A model generated the notes under the pieces. That model was not told where the DNA came from. It did no database searches and saw only the letters and a list, made by a program, of their open reading frames with translations. Source: Marivita lacus (GTDB lineage Bacteria; Pseudomonadota; Alphaproteobacteria; Rhodobacterales; Rhodobacteraceae). From it: DNA of 64,000 nucleotides. Position numbers and translations under genes: made by a program. Positions within the stretch are counted from its first letter, which is position 1. Each line of letters starts with the position of its first letter. The DNA is taken from NCBI RefSeq assembly GCF_014637725.1, contig NZ_BMFC01000012.1, positions 62,001 to 126,000 on the forward strand. The letters are read 5' to 3'. Of this stretch, positions 26,367-35,995 are shown piece by piece.

Positions 26367-27398
26367 TCAGTCACCTCGCTGCCGTGCCGTTGTCGCCCTA
26401 GGGTTGAGGACTACCTCGATCTTGCCTCTGACGATGTCGTGCGGATCAAAATCTGCAACACAATTGATCAGATGTCGGCCCGCTTGCGAACCAATTTCAT
26501 AGGCTGGGATTCTGACCGTAGACAAGGCTGGAAACATGTCGGCCGAACCGGCGAAATCGCCGATGCCAATGATTGAAAGATCCTGAGGAATTCTGATCCC
26601 CAGTTCCAACGCAGCGGCAACAGCGCCCTGCGCGATGATGTCATTTCCGCAGATCAGTGCGGTAATGGGATGGCATTGATTGAAGAGAACCCTCGACACC
26701 GCCTTCGCCTGCGTGATGTTGTAAAGCGATTGCACACTCCACGCCTCCGGTATCTCTGCGCCCGATTTCTTCACCGTGGACATCGCCGCCTCCAGACGGC
26801 CACGGGCACGATCGTTTTCGTCGGTTGGAGGGAAGATGAAACCAATCCGGCTATGGCCGAGAGACAGGATGTGTTCAGCCGCGATGCGTCCGGCTTCACG
26901 ATTGTCCGATCCGATGCAGGAAATCCGAGATGTCTCGGAATAGTTCCAGACCGCGACCACGGGCACGTCCTGTGATGCCAATAGCCGGTAGGTATCGTCG
27001 CTGTGATCGAGGCCAATGAGCGCGACGCCGTCAACGCGGTGTTCCAGCAGCTTTCTAAGCACCCGATACTCGACTTTCAGGTCGTAGCCATGCGTTGCCA
27101 GCAGGAGCGTAAACCCCTGTTCCGCGACGGTGTCGTTGAAGGATTGCACCAGTTCTGCAAAGATCGAGTAGTTGACGGTCGGCACAACCAGACCAAGCGT
27201 GGAACTGCGCCGTCCATGCATTGTCTGGGCGGCACGGTTTCGGATGTAACCCGTCTTGCGAATGGCCTCCTCGATCCTCTTGCGGGTGGACGGGTTCACC
27301 AGATCGGGATGATTCATTGCCCGCGAAACGGTGGCCGCGGATACGCCGGCAGCATTGGCCACCGTGACGATATCAACCTTATATGACTGTTTTTTCAT
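26367..27398 (-). CDS. LacI-family transcriptional regulator
   Basis: The 343-residue protein has an N-terminal LacI helix-turn-helix (about 10-30, IVTVANAAGVSAATVSRAMN) and a periplasmic-binding-protein-like effector domain (about 65-335). It is divergent from the aldehyde dehydrogenase/CoA ligase/TTT operon and shares a 94-bp intergenic region with it. It most likely represses that operon, with the catabolic substrate or a CoA derivative as inducer. Confidence 0.9.
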   Translation of the reverse strand: MKKQSYKVDIVTVANAAGVSAATVSRAMNHPDLVNPSTRKRIEEAIRKTGYIRNRAAQTMHGRRSSTLGLVVPTVNYSIFAELVQSFNDTVAEQGFTLLLATHGYDLKVEYRVLRKLLEHRVDGVALIGLDHSDDTYRLLASQDVPVVAVWNYSETSRISCIGSDNREAGRIAAEHILSLGHSRIGFIFPPTDENDRARGRLEAAMSTVKKSGAEIPEAWSVQSLYNITQAKAVSRVLFNQCHPITALICGNDIIAQGAVAAALELGIRIPQDLSIIGIGDFAGSADMFPALSTVRIPAYEIGSQAGRHLINCVADFDPHDIVRGKIEVVLNPRATTARQRGD

Positions 27399-27426
27399 AG
27401 GTTATCGTTCAAGCGTCGCACTTTTA

Positions 27427-27440
27427 TGAAAACATTTGCA
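27427..27440. promoter_or_regulatory. Candidate LacI-type operator
   Basis: TGAAAACATTTGCA is an imperfect palindrome close to the LacI/PurR-type form TGAAAACGTTTTCA. It is located between the divergent regulator and aldehyde dehydrogenase genes, 52 bases before the latter. A wider dyad, ATGAAAA at 27426-27432 and TTTTCAT at 27447-27453, overlaps it. Confidence 0.5.
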
Positions 27441-27492
27441 ATACTATTTTCATTACCTACCGTCGATTTTCAGATTGACGACAGGGGTTTGA

Positions 27493-28902
27493 ATGGCTGC
27501 CCAGGGCATGGAAAATCAGGTGGACGCTCTCGTGGCGCAGGCACGGGTCGCACAGGCAGAGTTCGAAGCCGGGGGCAGTCAGGCGCGCTATGACCGGGCG
27601 GCCCATGCTGCGGCCTGGGCGATCATGGAGCCCGAGCGCAACCGGCTTTTGGCTGAACTGGCCGTACGTTCGACGGGCCTTGGAAACATCGCCGACAAGA
27701 TCACGAAGAACCACCGCAAGACCCTTGGCTTGATGCGCGACATCGCCGAGGCGCGGACCTTTGGCATCTTGTCGGACGATCCGTCGACTGGAATCACCGA
27801 GATCGCTCGTCCGCTTGGTGTCATCGGTGCCGTCGTACCGTCGACAAACCCAGCAGCCACACCCGCAAACAAGATCATCAATGCGTTGAAATGCGGCAAT
27901 GCGATCATCCTTTCGCCATCCCCCAAGGGGGTCGCCTGCTGCGAGATGCTGCTGGGCTTCATCCATGCCGAATTCGACAAGATCAGCGAAGACAAGCGGC
28001 TGGTGCAGAGTATCCCGGCCCCCGGGACCAAGGCCGACACCCAGAGGCTGCTGGAGCTCGCCGACCTCGCGGTCGTCACCGGCAGTCAGGATAACGTGCG
28101 CCGTGCCTATTCCAGCGGAACTCCGGCCGTCGGTGTCGGAGCTGGCAATGTCACCGTGATCGTGGATGAAACCGCTGATCTTTCAGCGGCTGCAAAAAAG
28201 ATCGCCGCATCGAAGACCTTTGACAATGCGACCTCCTGTTCGTCAGAAAACGCGCTGGTCGTGGTCGACGCAATCTACGACGACTTCCTGAAAGTCATGG
28301 CTGCGGAAGGTGGCGCGACGGTGCCGCAGTCCCGGGCCGCCGGGATCATCGCCAAGCTTTGGCCCGAGGGGCATCTGAACCGCGAAGTGATCGCGAAGGA
28401 CGCCGATGTGCTGATCGACAAGCTGGGGCTTGCAGGCACCGTTCCCGAAGGCACGCGTTTCATTGCGGTCGAGACCGACGGGATCGGGCCGGATCATCCC
28501 CTGTCGGGTGAAAAACTCAGCCGTGTTCTCGCATTGTACCGAGCGCGGGACTACGATGACGCGGTCGAGATCACCAGACAGGTGCTGACCTATCAGGGCG
28601 CTGGCCATTCGCTCGGCCTGCATACGACAGATGCCGAGAGGCCGGTCACGCTTGGGCGCCACATGCCGACCTGCCGGGTGATCGTCAATCAGGCCCATTG
28701 CTTCGCCACTGGCGGCGCATTCGACAACGGAATGCCCTTCTCGCTGTCGATGGGGTGCGGCAGTTGGGGCGGCAATTCGATCGACGACAACCTTCACTGG
28801 CGGCATTTCATGCAGCGGACCAAGATCATTCGACCGATTCCGTCGCGCGAGCCGTCACTGGATGATATCTTTGCCGGATATTGGGCAGAGGTCGGAAAAT
28901 GA
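27493..28902 (+). CDS. sauS: Acylating aldehyde dehydrogenase, SauS-like
   Basis: The 469-residue enzyme belongs to the CoA-acylating aldehyde dehydrogenase group. The catalytic Cys is Cys249 in NATSCSSENALV, and the GVIGAVVPSTNPAATP segment (about 109-124) is typical of this group. Together with the adjacent acyl-CoA ligase, it resembles SauS, which reduces sulfoacetyl-CoA to sulfoacetaldehyde in sulfoacetate catabolism. Other acylating aldehyde dehydrogenases (EutE- or AdhE-type) act on similar CoA esters, so the substrate is inferred from gene context. The stop overlaps the ligase start (ATGA). Confidence 0.68.
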   Translation: MAAQGMENQVDALVAQARVAQAEFEAGGSQARYDRAAHAAAWAIMEPERNRLLAELAVRSTGLGNIADKITKNHRKTLGLMRDIAEARTFGILSDDPSTGITEIARPLGVIGAVVPSTNPAATPANKIINALKCGNAIILSPSPKGVACCEMLLGFIHAEFDKISEDKRLVQSIPAPGTKADTQRLLELADLAVVTGSQDNVRRAYSSGTPAVGVGAGNVTVIVDETADLSAAAKKIAASKTFDNATSCSSENALVVVDAIYDDFLKVMAAEGGATVPQSRAAGIIAKLWPEGHLNREVIAKDADVLIDKLGLAGTVPEGTRFIAVETDGIGPDHPLSGEKLSRVLALYRARDYDDAVEITRQVLTYQGAGHSLGLHTTDAERPVTLGRHMPTCRVIVNQAHCFATGGAFDNGMPFSLSMGCGSWGGNSIDDNLHWRHFMQRTKIIRPIPSREPSLDDIFAGYWAEVGK

Positions 28903-30485
28903 CCGAGGTTTCCGCAACGCCACCGATGGGAACCGTCCGCAGCTGGCTCGATCTGCGTGCAGACCTTGACGGGGATAGCGTCAGCCACCTGTTCCCGAGC
29001 GCGGCACCGCTGACATGGTCCGCGCTGCGTGACCAGGCGGCTGAGATTGCCGCACGGCTGAGTGGTATGGGACTTTCAAAGGGGGACAGCGTGGCACTCA
29101 TGCTGCCCAACGGTCCTCAGGGTGTCCTGTCATTGTTTGGTGTTCTTTATGGGGGGTTCCGAGCGGCAGTCATCAACCTCGTCGCTGGCACCGAAGCAAT
29201 CGGATATGCATTGTCACATTCCGATGCGCTGGTGGTTCTCGTAGGCGAAGCGCAGCTTGATCTGCTCCTGGCCGCGAAAGGCGCCCATGACGTGGCCGCC
29301 CGGAAAGTCGTTGTCGGGCACGACATCCGGTGGCCCGAGGGGACACCGACTGCGCCGCTCGATGAACTTCACTCCGACGACCAGGCATTGTTGATGTACA
29401 CGTCCGGCACGACAGGGCGTCCGAAAGGCGTATTGCACAGCCATGCCAGCCTGCTCGCCGGGGGCTGGACAACAGCGCTGGCACACGAGCTCACGGATCG
29501 GGACCGTGCGCTCTGTGTCCTGCCGATCTACCACATCAACGGTCTTTGCGTGACGATCATGGCACCGCTTGTCGCGGGGGGATCGGTCGTCGTCTGCGAC
29601 AGGTTTTCGGCCAGCCGTTTCTGGACGACATGTGCCGATCATGAGATCACCTGGTTCTCGGTCGTTCCGACCATCATTTCGCATCTGCTTCATGGCGATG
29701 CCGATCCGGACGCGGCGACCAAGGCGCGCATCCGGTTCGGGCGTTCCGCATCCTCGGCGCTGGCTGTCGAAACCCAATCCGCCTTCGAAACGAGGTTTGG
29801 AATTCCCATTGTCGAGACGATGGGTCTGACCGAAACTGCGGCGCAGATCCTGTCAAATCCAATGCCGCCGGGGTCGCGCAAGATCGGTTCACCCGGAAAG
29901 GCCTACGGCAATGAGGTCGCGATCCTGTCGCCTGATCTGGTGCCACTACCGCCCGAAACCGAAGGCGAGATTGCTGTGCGGGGCCCGAATGTCATGCTCG
30001 GTTACTACAAGAATGCCGAGGTGACTAAAGAAGCTCTTACCGAGGATGGCTGGCTCCGGACCGGAGACCTCGGCAGGATGGACGCTGACGGCTACGTTTT
30101 CGTGACCGGCCGCCTGAAGGAACTGATCATCAAGGGCGGCGAGAATATCGCTCCGCGCGAGGTGGACGAGGCGCTCTATTCCCATCCGGACGTTGTCGAG
30201 GCCGCAGCATTTGCGCGGCCCTGCAAAATCTATGGCGAGCGGGTGGAAGCGGCCGTCAAATTGCGAGACGGCGCAACCGTGAGCCGCGGCGATCTGATCC
30301 TGCTTTGCGAGCAGAAAGTCGGCAAGTTCAAATGCCCCGACATGGTCCATGTCATGGGCGAACTGCCGAAGGGGCCATCAGGCAAGATCCAAAGGCTCAG
30401 GCTGGCCGAATTGACAACTCAGCCAGAGCGACATGAGCCCAAGCACAAAAAGAACCAAAATACTGTCGAAGCAACTCGGGACTAA
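28899..30485 (+). CDS. sauT: AMP-forming acyl-CoA ligase, SauT-like
   Basis: The 528-residue enzyme is an ANL-family acid:CoA ligase. It shows the P-loop-like MYTSGTTGRPKGVLH at 166-180, GLTETAAQ around 314, the hinge TGRLKELIIKGGENI (about 403-417) and the C-terminal catalytic Lys in GPSGKIQR. Beside a SauS-like aldehyde dehydrogenase it would correspond to SauT, which activates sulfoacetate to sulfoacetyl-CoA. ATG 28899 is chosen because it is coupled to the preceding stop. The downstream xsc gene that would complete the pathway is not in the window. Confidence 0.68.
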   Translation: MTEVSATPPMGTVRSWLDLRADLDGDSVSHLFPSAAPLTWSALRDQAAEIAARLSGMGLSKGDSVALMLPNGPQGVLSLFGVLYGGFRAAVINLVAGTEAIGYALSHSDALVVLVGEAQLDLLLAAKGAHDVAARKVVVGHDIRWPEGTPTAPLDELHSDDQALLMYTSGTTGRPKGVLHSHASLLAGGWTTALAHELTDRDRALCVLPIYHINGLCVTIMAPLVAGGSVVVCDRFSASRFWTTCADHEITWFSVVPTIISHLLHGDADPDAATKARIRFGRSASSALAVETQSAFETRFGIPIVETMGLTETAAQILSNPMPPGSRKIGSPGKAYGNEVAILSPDLVPLPPETEGEIAVRGPNVMLGYYKNAEVTKEALTEDGWLRTGDLGRMDADGYVFVTGRLKELIIKGGENIAPREVDEALYSHPDVVEAAAFARPCKIYGERVEAAVKLRDGATVSRGDLILLCEQKVGKFKCPDMVHVMGELPKGPSGKIQRLRLAELTTQPERHEPKHKKNQNTVEATRD

Positions 30486-30527
30486 GACATCGAGGCCCCG
30501 GGCAATGTCTACAAATGGGAGGAAAGA

Positions 30528-31481
30528 ATGAAGTCAATTATCGGAAAAGTAACCCTCTGCGCAACCGCGCTCTTGGGGACCATGGCCTTTGCGGGTTCGG
30601 CGGCAGCGCAGGACTACCCCAATCGTCCGGTTGAACTGATCGTGACCTTCGGACCCGGCGGCGGGGCTGATCTGATGGGCCGCACAATGGCCCAACTGAT
30701 GGAAGAGTCGCTGGGCGTGGCAATCCCGGTTTCGAATGTCGGGGGTGCGTCGGGCAATGCCGGCCTGACCCAACTTCGGACCAACCCGGCTGATGGCTAT
30801 ACGATCGGCACGCTGATTTCACTGACCGTCGCCTCCTGGGCTTCGGGGCTGGGTGACAACAAGCCCGAGGATTTCCGCGTGATTTCGGTCGTCCAAAGCT
30901 CGCCCTCATTCCTGTTCGTGCCCACCAGCGGGCCGCATCAGACTGCCGAAGCGCTGTTCGACTTCGCCAAGGCCAATCCCGGCGCAATCACCGTAGCGAC
31001 GTCGGGATATGGCACGCAGGACGACGTGACACTGAAGCTTCTGTCCAATGCCGGAATTCAGATGGAAAACGTGCCCTTCCAAGCCCCTGCAGAACGCTAT
31101 GCCTCGCCGATCGGCGGCCACACCAGCGCAATTTATGAAGAGCCGGGCGACGTTGCGCAATTCATCGCTGCCGGTCAATTGGCCCCGGTCGTGGTGTTCG
31201 CGAAGGAACGCCATTCGGAGTTTCCAGATGTGCCGACCTCGGCTGAACTCGGAATCGACATCTCCGGCCTCGACAATTACCGGAGTATCGCCGTTGCTGC
31301 CGGTACGTCGGATGAGATCGTGGCCAAACTTGAAGCGGCGGTCGCGACAGCCACGGCATCGGATGAATGGAAGGCGTTTTGTGCCAAGACCTATACCTGC
31401 ATCACGCCTGTAACCGGCGATGCGGCGCAGGCCATGGTCAGCGACTTCCGCGATCTGATTGCTGCGCAACTCGCGAACTGA
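30528..31481 (+). CDS. tctC: TTT transporter solute-binding protein (first copy)
   Basis: The 317-residue Bug/TctC-family periplasmic binding protein has a signal peptide (about 1-27, FAGSAAAQ) and the DYPNRPVELIVTFGPGGGADLMGR start typical of the family. It captures a carboxylate in the periplasm for the TctA/TctB membrane components. The ribosome site GGGAGGAAAG is strong, in keeping with high expression of binding proteins. It lies 42 bases after the ligase, making it part of the LacI-controlled operon. The likely substrate is sulfoacetate or a related acid. Confidence 0.92.
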   Translation: MKSIIGKVTLCATALLGTMAFAGSAAAQDYPNRPVELIVTFGPGGGADLMGRTMAQLMEESLGVAIPVSNVGGASGNAGLTQLRTNPADGYTIGTLISLTVASWASGLGDNKPEDFRVISVVQSSPSFLFVPTSGPHQTAEALFDFAKANPGAITVATSGYGTQDDVTLKLLSNAGIQMENVPFQAPAERYASPIGGHTSAIYEEPGDVAQFIAAGQLAPVVVFAKERHSEFPDVPTSAELGIDISGLDNYRSIAVAAGTSDEIVAKLEAAVATATASDEWKAFCAKTYTCITPVTGDAAQAMVSDFRDLIAAQLAN

Positions 31482-31494
31482 TCTGGAGGGGGCA

Positions 31495-32085
31495 TTGGCA
31501 CCGTCACCCGTCCGGGATCAGACCAGCCGAAACAGCACTGCCGGGGGTGGCCTTACCCCCGGCATGATCCGGCTTCTGCTGATGGCATTGCCTGTCGGGG
31601 TGTTCCTGATGGCCCTGATCCTGCCTGGATACATGTTCGAGACCGATCAGAAACCCACCGAGATCGGTCTTGGCCCCGCAGCCTGGCCCCGTGCGATGTT
31701 GCTGGCGCTGGCCATCTTTTCAGCACTTTGGATCGCCCAGGACATCTGGGTGCTGGGGAGGGCGGGGCGCACTCCCTTGCTTCGCATTCCCAAGGAAGAT
31801 GGCCATTACCATTTTGGCAAGGCTCTGGTCGGATTGGTGATGATCGTCCTCTACGGGTGGCTTCTGTCGGTCCTTGGCTTCGCCATTTCGACCGCCGTCT
31901 TCATCGCGACATGGTGCGTCTTCGGTGGTTTGCGGAAGATCAGTGTCGTGTTGCCTGTTTCGGTGATCGGCACGATTGCTCTTTTGTGGCTGTTCATGGG
32001 CCTCGCGCTGATGCCGCTTCCCAGGGGCGTGGGGATATTCGGCGAATTCAGCATCTGGTTGCTTCGGGCAGTCGGGATTTACTAG
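31495..32085 (+). CDS. tctB: TTT transporter small membrane subunit (first copy)
   Basis: The 196-residue protein has four membrane segments (GVFLMALILPGYMF, RAMLLALAIFSALWI, ALVGLVMIVLYGWLLSVLGFAI, VLPVSVIGTIALLWLFMGLAL) and fits the TctB family. The N-terminal 25 residues are unusual. I chose TTG 31495 because it follows GGAGGGGG; an in-frame ATG at 31564 would delete those residues. It assists TctA in carboxylate transport. Confidence 0.85.
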   Translation: MAPSPVRDQTSRNSTAGGGLTPGMIRLLLMALPVGVFLMALILPGYMFETDQKPTEIGLGPAAWPRAMLLALAIFSALWIAQDIWVLGRAGRTPLLRIPKEDGHYHFGKALVGLVMIVLYGWLLSVLGFAISTAVFIATWCVFGGLRKISVVLPVSVIGTIALLWLFMGLALMPLPRGVGIFGEFSIWLLRAVGIY

Positions 32086-32100
32086 CAGGAAGGCAGGACG

Positions 32101-33597
32101 ATGTCGGCTTTGGAGCTATTGGGTGGAGGGTTCCTCGCCGCCTTCGAATTATGGGCGTTCCTGACCATCGTGACAGGACTGCTGATCGGGGTCGTGGCAG
32201 GCGCATTGCCGGGCATCTCTTTCGTCAACGCGATGGCGATGGCCTTGCCGTTCACGTATGTGATGGAACCGACGCAGTCGATGCTGTTCCTTGGTGGCAT
32301 CTATGTCGGCGGCGTCTTTGGTGGCTCGATCTCGGCTATCCTGATCAATGTGCCGGGAACCCCAGCATCTTTGCCAGCCACATGGGATGGCTATCCGATG
32401 ACAAAGCGGGGCGAGGCGAAGCGGGCGCTGACGATCGCCGTAACCGCCTCGGCCACAGGCGGGCTGGTCAGCGCGCTGATGCTGGCCTTCCTGTCAGCGC
32501 CCTTTGCCAGTTTCGCGCTGAAATTCTCACAGCCTGAATTCTTTGCAGCAACCGTGCTGGGGCTTGTCAGCGTCATCGCCATCGCCAAGGATCAGCCAGT
32601 GATCACGATGGTGTCGCTGCTTCTCGGTATTGTTGTCGGGACCGTCGGCGTTGACCCGCTCTACGGTCAGGCCCGATTCAGCTTCGGTATCCCCGAAATG
32701 GAAAGCGGCATCCGCTTCGTCGTCGTGATGATCGGTCTTTTTGCCATCGGGGAAGTTGTCGATCTTCTGGCCACCAATCGGGATCTGCGACCAAAGAAAG
32801 CGGATGGCAAGGCGGTGGGCGCCCGCCTGAAGGACATCCTGTACGTCAAGGGCGCCATTCTGCGCGGCACCGGGATCGGCTGCATGATTGGCTTGATCCC
32901 GGGGGCAGGCGCAACACCGGGCGCGGTGATCGCCTATGGTATTGAAAAGCAGGTCTCCAAGCGCGGGGATAAGTTCGGCACGGGGATCGAAGAGGGACTG
33001 GCGGCACCGGAAGCTGCAAAGAACGCCACGACCGGCGCGGCAATGGTTCCGCTTCTGACGCTCGGTATTCCGGGCAGCGCTGCCACCGCCATCATGCTGG
33101 CCGCGATGATGCTGCAAGGCGTCAATCCCGGACCGCTCTTGTTCATCATGGATCCGTCGATGGTCTACACGATCTTTGCCGCCATGATCATCGCCAACGT
33201 GCTCATGATCGGTGCCGGAATTGGGGTTGCGCAGATGTTCTCGACCCTGATGCGAACACCGCCCGCCATCCTCGCCGCTTTCATAATCGTTCTGAGTGTG
33301 ATCGGGGCCTACGGCGTTCGGAACAACATCTTCGATGTCTATGTCTGCCTTGCCTTCGGTGTGCTCGGCTGGGGCATGAAGCGTGTCGGCTTTCCATCAG
33401 CACCCCTGGTTCTTGGCGTCATCCTCGGGCCGCTGGCGGAGCGCTATTTTCTGACATCGCTTGCGAACTCACGGCAGGATTGGACCGTGTTTTTCACCCG
33501 CCCGATCAGCGCGACAATACTATGCCTGGCTTTGGTGTTCATTCTGTGGTCGTTGGCTCCCGGCTTGAAGACCCTGTTTTTACGTCGGAGGAGCTAA
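32101..33597 (+). CDS. tctA: TTT transporter large membrane subunit (first copy)
   Basis: The 498-residue TctA permease has about 12 helices. Family signatures are ALPGISFVNAMAMALPFTY, GGIYVGGVFGGSISAILINVPGTPAS and the duplicated GLIPGAGATPGAVIAYGIEKQ and LGIPGSAATAIML segments. It imports the substrate captured by the preceding TctC in symport with a cation. A strong AGGAAGGCAGGA precedes the start. It ends the operon. Confidence 0.95.
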   Translation: MSALELLGGGFLAAFELWAFLTIVTGLLIGVVAGALPGISFVNAMAMALPFTYVMEPTQSMLFLGGIYVGGVFGGSISAILINVPGTPASLPATWDGYPMTKRGEAKRALTIAVTASATGGLVSALMLAFLSAPFASFALKFSQPEFFAATVLGLVSVIAIAKDQPVITMVSLLLGIVVGTVGVDPLYGQARFSFGIPEMESGIRFVVVMIGLFAIGEVVDLLATNRDLRPKKADGKAVGARLKDILYVKGAILRGTGIGCMIGLIPGAGATPGAVIAYGIEKQVSKRGDKFGTGIEEGLAAPEAAKNATTGAAMVPLLTLGIPGSAATAIMLAAMMLQGVNPGPLLFIMDPSMVYTIFAAMIIANVLMIGAGIGVAQMFSTLMRTPPAILAAFIIVLSVIGAYGVRNNIFDVYVCLAFGVLGWGMKRVGFPSAPLVLGVILGPLAERYFLTSLANSRQDWTVFFTRPISATILCLALVFILWSLAPGLKTLFLRRRS

Positions 33598-34041
33598 GTC
33601 AGGTATGTTGGCCATACGCGTCAATGATCGGATTTGACGGGCGGTCGTGATCTTTTGGACTGTATGATCCCGACTGTTGCAAGGGCATGTGGAAATTGTT
33701 GTAACCGGAAAGGTGCTCTGCCCTGTGCAACAGATTGTCGGTGGACATTTTTGCTACACCTTTCACTTGCCAAGAACCTTGCAATGTTTTGCTTTTAATA
33801 CACTTTGAATACATCATTTTCATCAAGTGACTGACTGAGCCTCCCCCAGTTTCCCAAGAATACTGACCCGGTGCGACCCCTTTGGCGCGACGTCACCCAA
33901 GGCACCTCCTGCATGCGCGGCTTCGGGCCGCTTGACCTGCATGTCGGTTTTTCGACAGCCCGATCACCGACTCAATTGACACGATACCGGATTCTTGGAT
34001 GGATCAGCGGACCGTAATATTCTGAGGACTTTAAAAAGTTT
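33598..34041. other. Intergenic region after tctA
   Basis: This 444-bp stretch is AT-richer than its neighbours and contains no convincing gene. Only a weak hairpin (GTATG/CATAC, 33604-33618) follows tctA. The promoter of the RTX/DUF4214 gene is expected near its 3' end but no clear boxes are visible. Confidence 0.4.
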
Positions 34042-35892
34042 ATGGAAAACGAATTTGAACAAAGCCTTCTCGACACGCTTGCATCTCTGGGGCCGTTGGC
34101 CGGGTTTGCTGATTTCGGTGACTTGCCGGCAACCGAAGCCGACGTATTCAACCTGACGGTTGGCGAATATCTCGACCTTCTTGCTGTCGCTGAGGCTGCT
34201 TTGGCGGCAGCTCAGCCCAATATCGCGGCGCTGTTGAGCAATCCGCAGTTTCTTGACACTCTTGACGCGGAAACCCGCATGTTCTTTCAGGACTGGGCGG
34301 CAGGTGATTTCAGCTTTCTGACAGCAGCCTTCGATGAGGCCCGCACCGCCCTGTCCGGCGTGCCGCGGGAGACATTGCTGATCAACGTGCAGGGGCTGGA
34401 CGGCGATGGCGGCACGCTCGAGGACGATTTCGAGATGGCCTTTGCCGAGGCCGAAGCGCGTCTGGGCGAACTGCTGTGGACCGATTTCGGCGGTCTTTTC
34501 ACGTCGCCCACCTTTACCATCGACCCGGATACCGGAAGCTGGTTCGTGCCAGGTGCGGCGCTCTCTGGCGGGTCGCTTTTCGAGCTGTGGACTCTCGTAG
34601 GCGAGGCAGCCGGCCAGGCGATCCTGAGCTATTTCAACTCGCAGACCGCATTGCTCAACGAGCTGTCCGGCAGCGGCGTCAGCTCGCTGGAGCTGGCCAA
34701 CGCGGCAGCCGCGGCGCAGGTTGCCTCGGCCAATGCCTTCGAGGTGCTGCAGGGCTTTGGCACGACATTGACCAATTCGGATGACGTGGACCTGTCGGCG
34801 TTCGAAGCACTGGCATTGGCCGAGTTCGAGGCGGTTGTTCAGGCGGTCACATCCGTTCTGCCCGTTGCCGCGAGCGCGCTGAGCCAGCTGATCCTCGGGT
34901 CGCGCAACTCGGACCCGACCTTTGTCGTCAATCTTGAAGGCGACGTGACCGGGTCCGATGAAGGCGACTGGTTCTACCTCAACGATCTGGCCAACGTATT
35001 CGACGGCGGATTGGGACAGGACATCCTGTTCGGCTTTGGCGGCGATGACCGCTTTACCGGTGGTGCCGAGGACGATGCCCTGTTCGGTGGTGACGGCGCC
35101 GATACGGCTGTCTATTCCGGGCCACAGGGGCGCTATACCCTGCAGATCGAACGCGACGGCGTGACGCTGATCGACCGCTCGGGTGCGGATGGCACGGACG
35201 CGCTCAGCGGGATCGAGTTCCTGTCCTTCGGCGACGCGACCGATTTCAACCTCGCCAACCAGGTGGGTATCGCGTCGCTGAGCGCAGAGGAGATCGAGAC
35301 CTTCGTCGAACTCTACATCGCCTATTTCAACCGCGCGCCCGATGCCGAGGGTCTCAACTTCTGGGGATCGGCCTTTGCCAACGGATTCTCGCTGGAAGAG
35401 ATCGCGACCCTGTTTCTTGATCAGGACGAAACCCGCGACACCTATCCTGACACGCTCAGCACGATTGAATTCGTCACGCAGGTCTACGGAAATGTGTTGG
35501 GCCGCACCCCGGATCAGGGCGGCCTTGAATTCTGGGCAGGTGCTCTCGACGATGGTTTTGTGACGCGGGATGAGTTCATTCTGCAGGCCCTCCGCGGCGC
35601 CAAGGTCGATCTGCCTGAAGGGTCTTCGGCCGAGGACATTGCCTTGCAGCAGGGCGACCGCGCATACCTGTCGGAAAAGACGGATATCGGCACCTATTTT
35701 GCGGTCATCCGAGGCCTGTCGGACGTGAACGACGCCGATGCCGTCATGCAGCTGTTCCAGCGTGATGACCAGGGGTCGATCGCAGAGGCCTTGTTGGCTG
35801 CCGACGCGGCATATTCCGATGCGCTTGCCGCCAATGGCGGCGATTTCCTGATCCAGCTCGTCGGCATCGTGCCGGACCCCTACGGCGTCTGA
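34042..35892 (+). CDS. Secreted RTX/DUF4214-domain protein
   Basis: The 616-residue acidic protein lacks an N-terminal signal. It has a long helical N-terminal region (about 1-300), a single block of RTX calcium-binding repeats (about 318-358: FDGGLGQDILFGFGGDD, then FTGGAEDDALFGGDGAD) and a DUF4214 domain (about 415-560, with FNRAPDAEGLNFWGSAF and LGRTPDQGGLEFWAGAL). This architecture is typical of type I-secreted extracellular proteins of Roseobacter relatives. The secretion signal should be at the C-terminus. No ABC exporter or HlyD partner is beside it, so it would use one encoded elsewhere. No enzymatic domain is seen. Confidence 0.85.
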   Translation: MENEFEQSLLDTLASLGPLAGFADFGDLPATEADVFNLTVGEYLDLLAVAEAALAAAQPNIAALLSNPQFLDTLDAETRMFFQDWAAGDFSFLTAAFDEARTALSGVPRETLLINVQGLDGDGGTLEDDFEMAFAEAEARLGELLWTDFGGLFTSPTFTIDPDTGSWFVPGAALSGGSLFELWTLVGEAAGQAILSYFNSQTALLNELSGSGVSSLELANAAAAAQVASANAFEVLQGFGTTLTNSDDVDLSAFEALALAEFEAVVQAVTSVLPVAASALSQLILGSRNSDPTFVVNLEGDVTGSDEGDWFYLNDLANVFDGGLGQDILFGFGGDDRFTGGAEDDALFGGDGADTAVYSGPQGRYTLQIERDGVTLIDRSGADGTDALSGIEFLSFGDATDFNLANQVGIASLSAEEIETFVELYIAYFNRAPDAEGLNFWGSAFANGFSLEEIATLFLDQDETRDTYPDTLSTIEFVTQVYGNVLGRTPDQGGLEFWAGALDDGFVTRDEFILQALRGAKVDLPEGSSAEDIALQQGDRAYLSEKTDIGTYFAVIRGLSDVNDADAVMQLFQRDDQGSIAEALLAADAAYSDALAANGGDFLIQLVGIVPDPYGV

Positions 35893-35914
35893 GCCGCGAC
35901 CCGAATGCCTTGCG

Positions 35915-35942
35915 ACAGCGCGCCCCTCGACGGGCGCGCTGT
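35915..35942 (+). terminator. Intrinsic terminator after the RTX gene
   Basis: A perfect 11-bp stem (ACAGCGCGCCC at 35915-35925 with GGGCGCGCTGT at 35932-35942) and a six-base loop are followed by TCGTTTTA. It lies 22 bases after the stop codon. Confidence 0.85.
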
Positions 35943-35995
35943 TCGTTTTAACTAACGCCCTCGAGATCAAGAATTCCAAAGCAGGGCAGGGCATC

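Noticed and set aside
33604-33618. GTATG/CATAC hairpin after tctA as terminator
   Set aside because: Only five base pairs and no T run.
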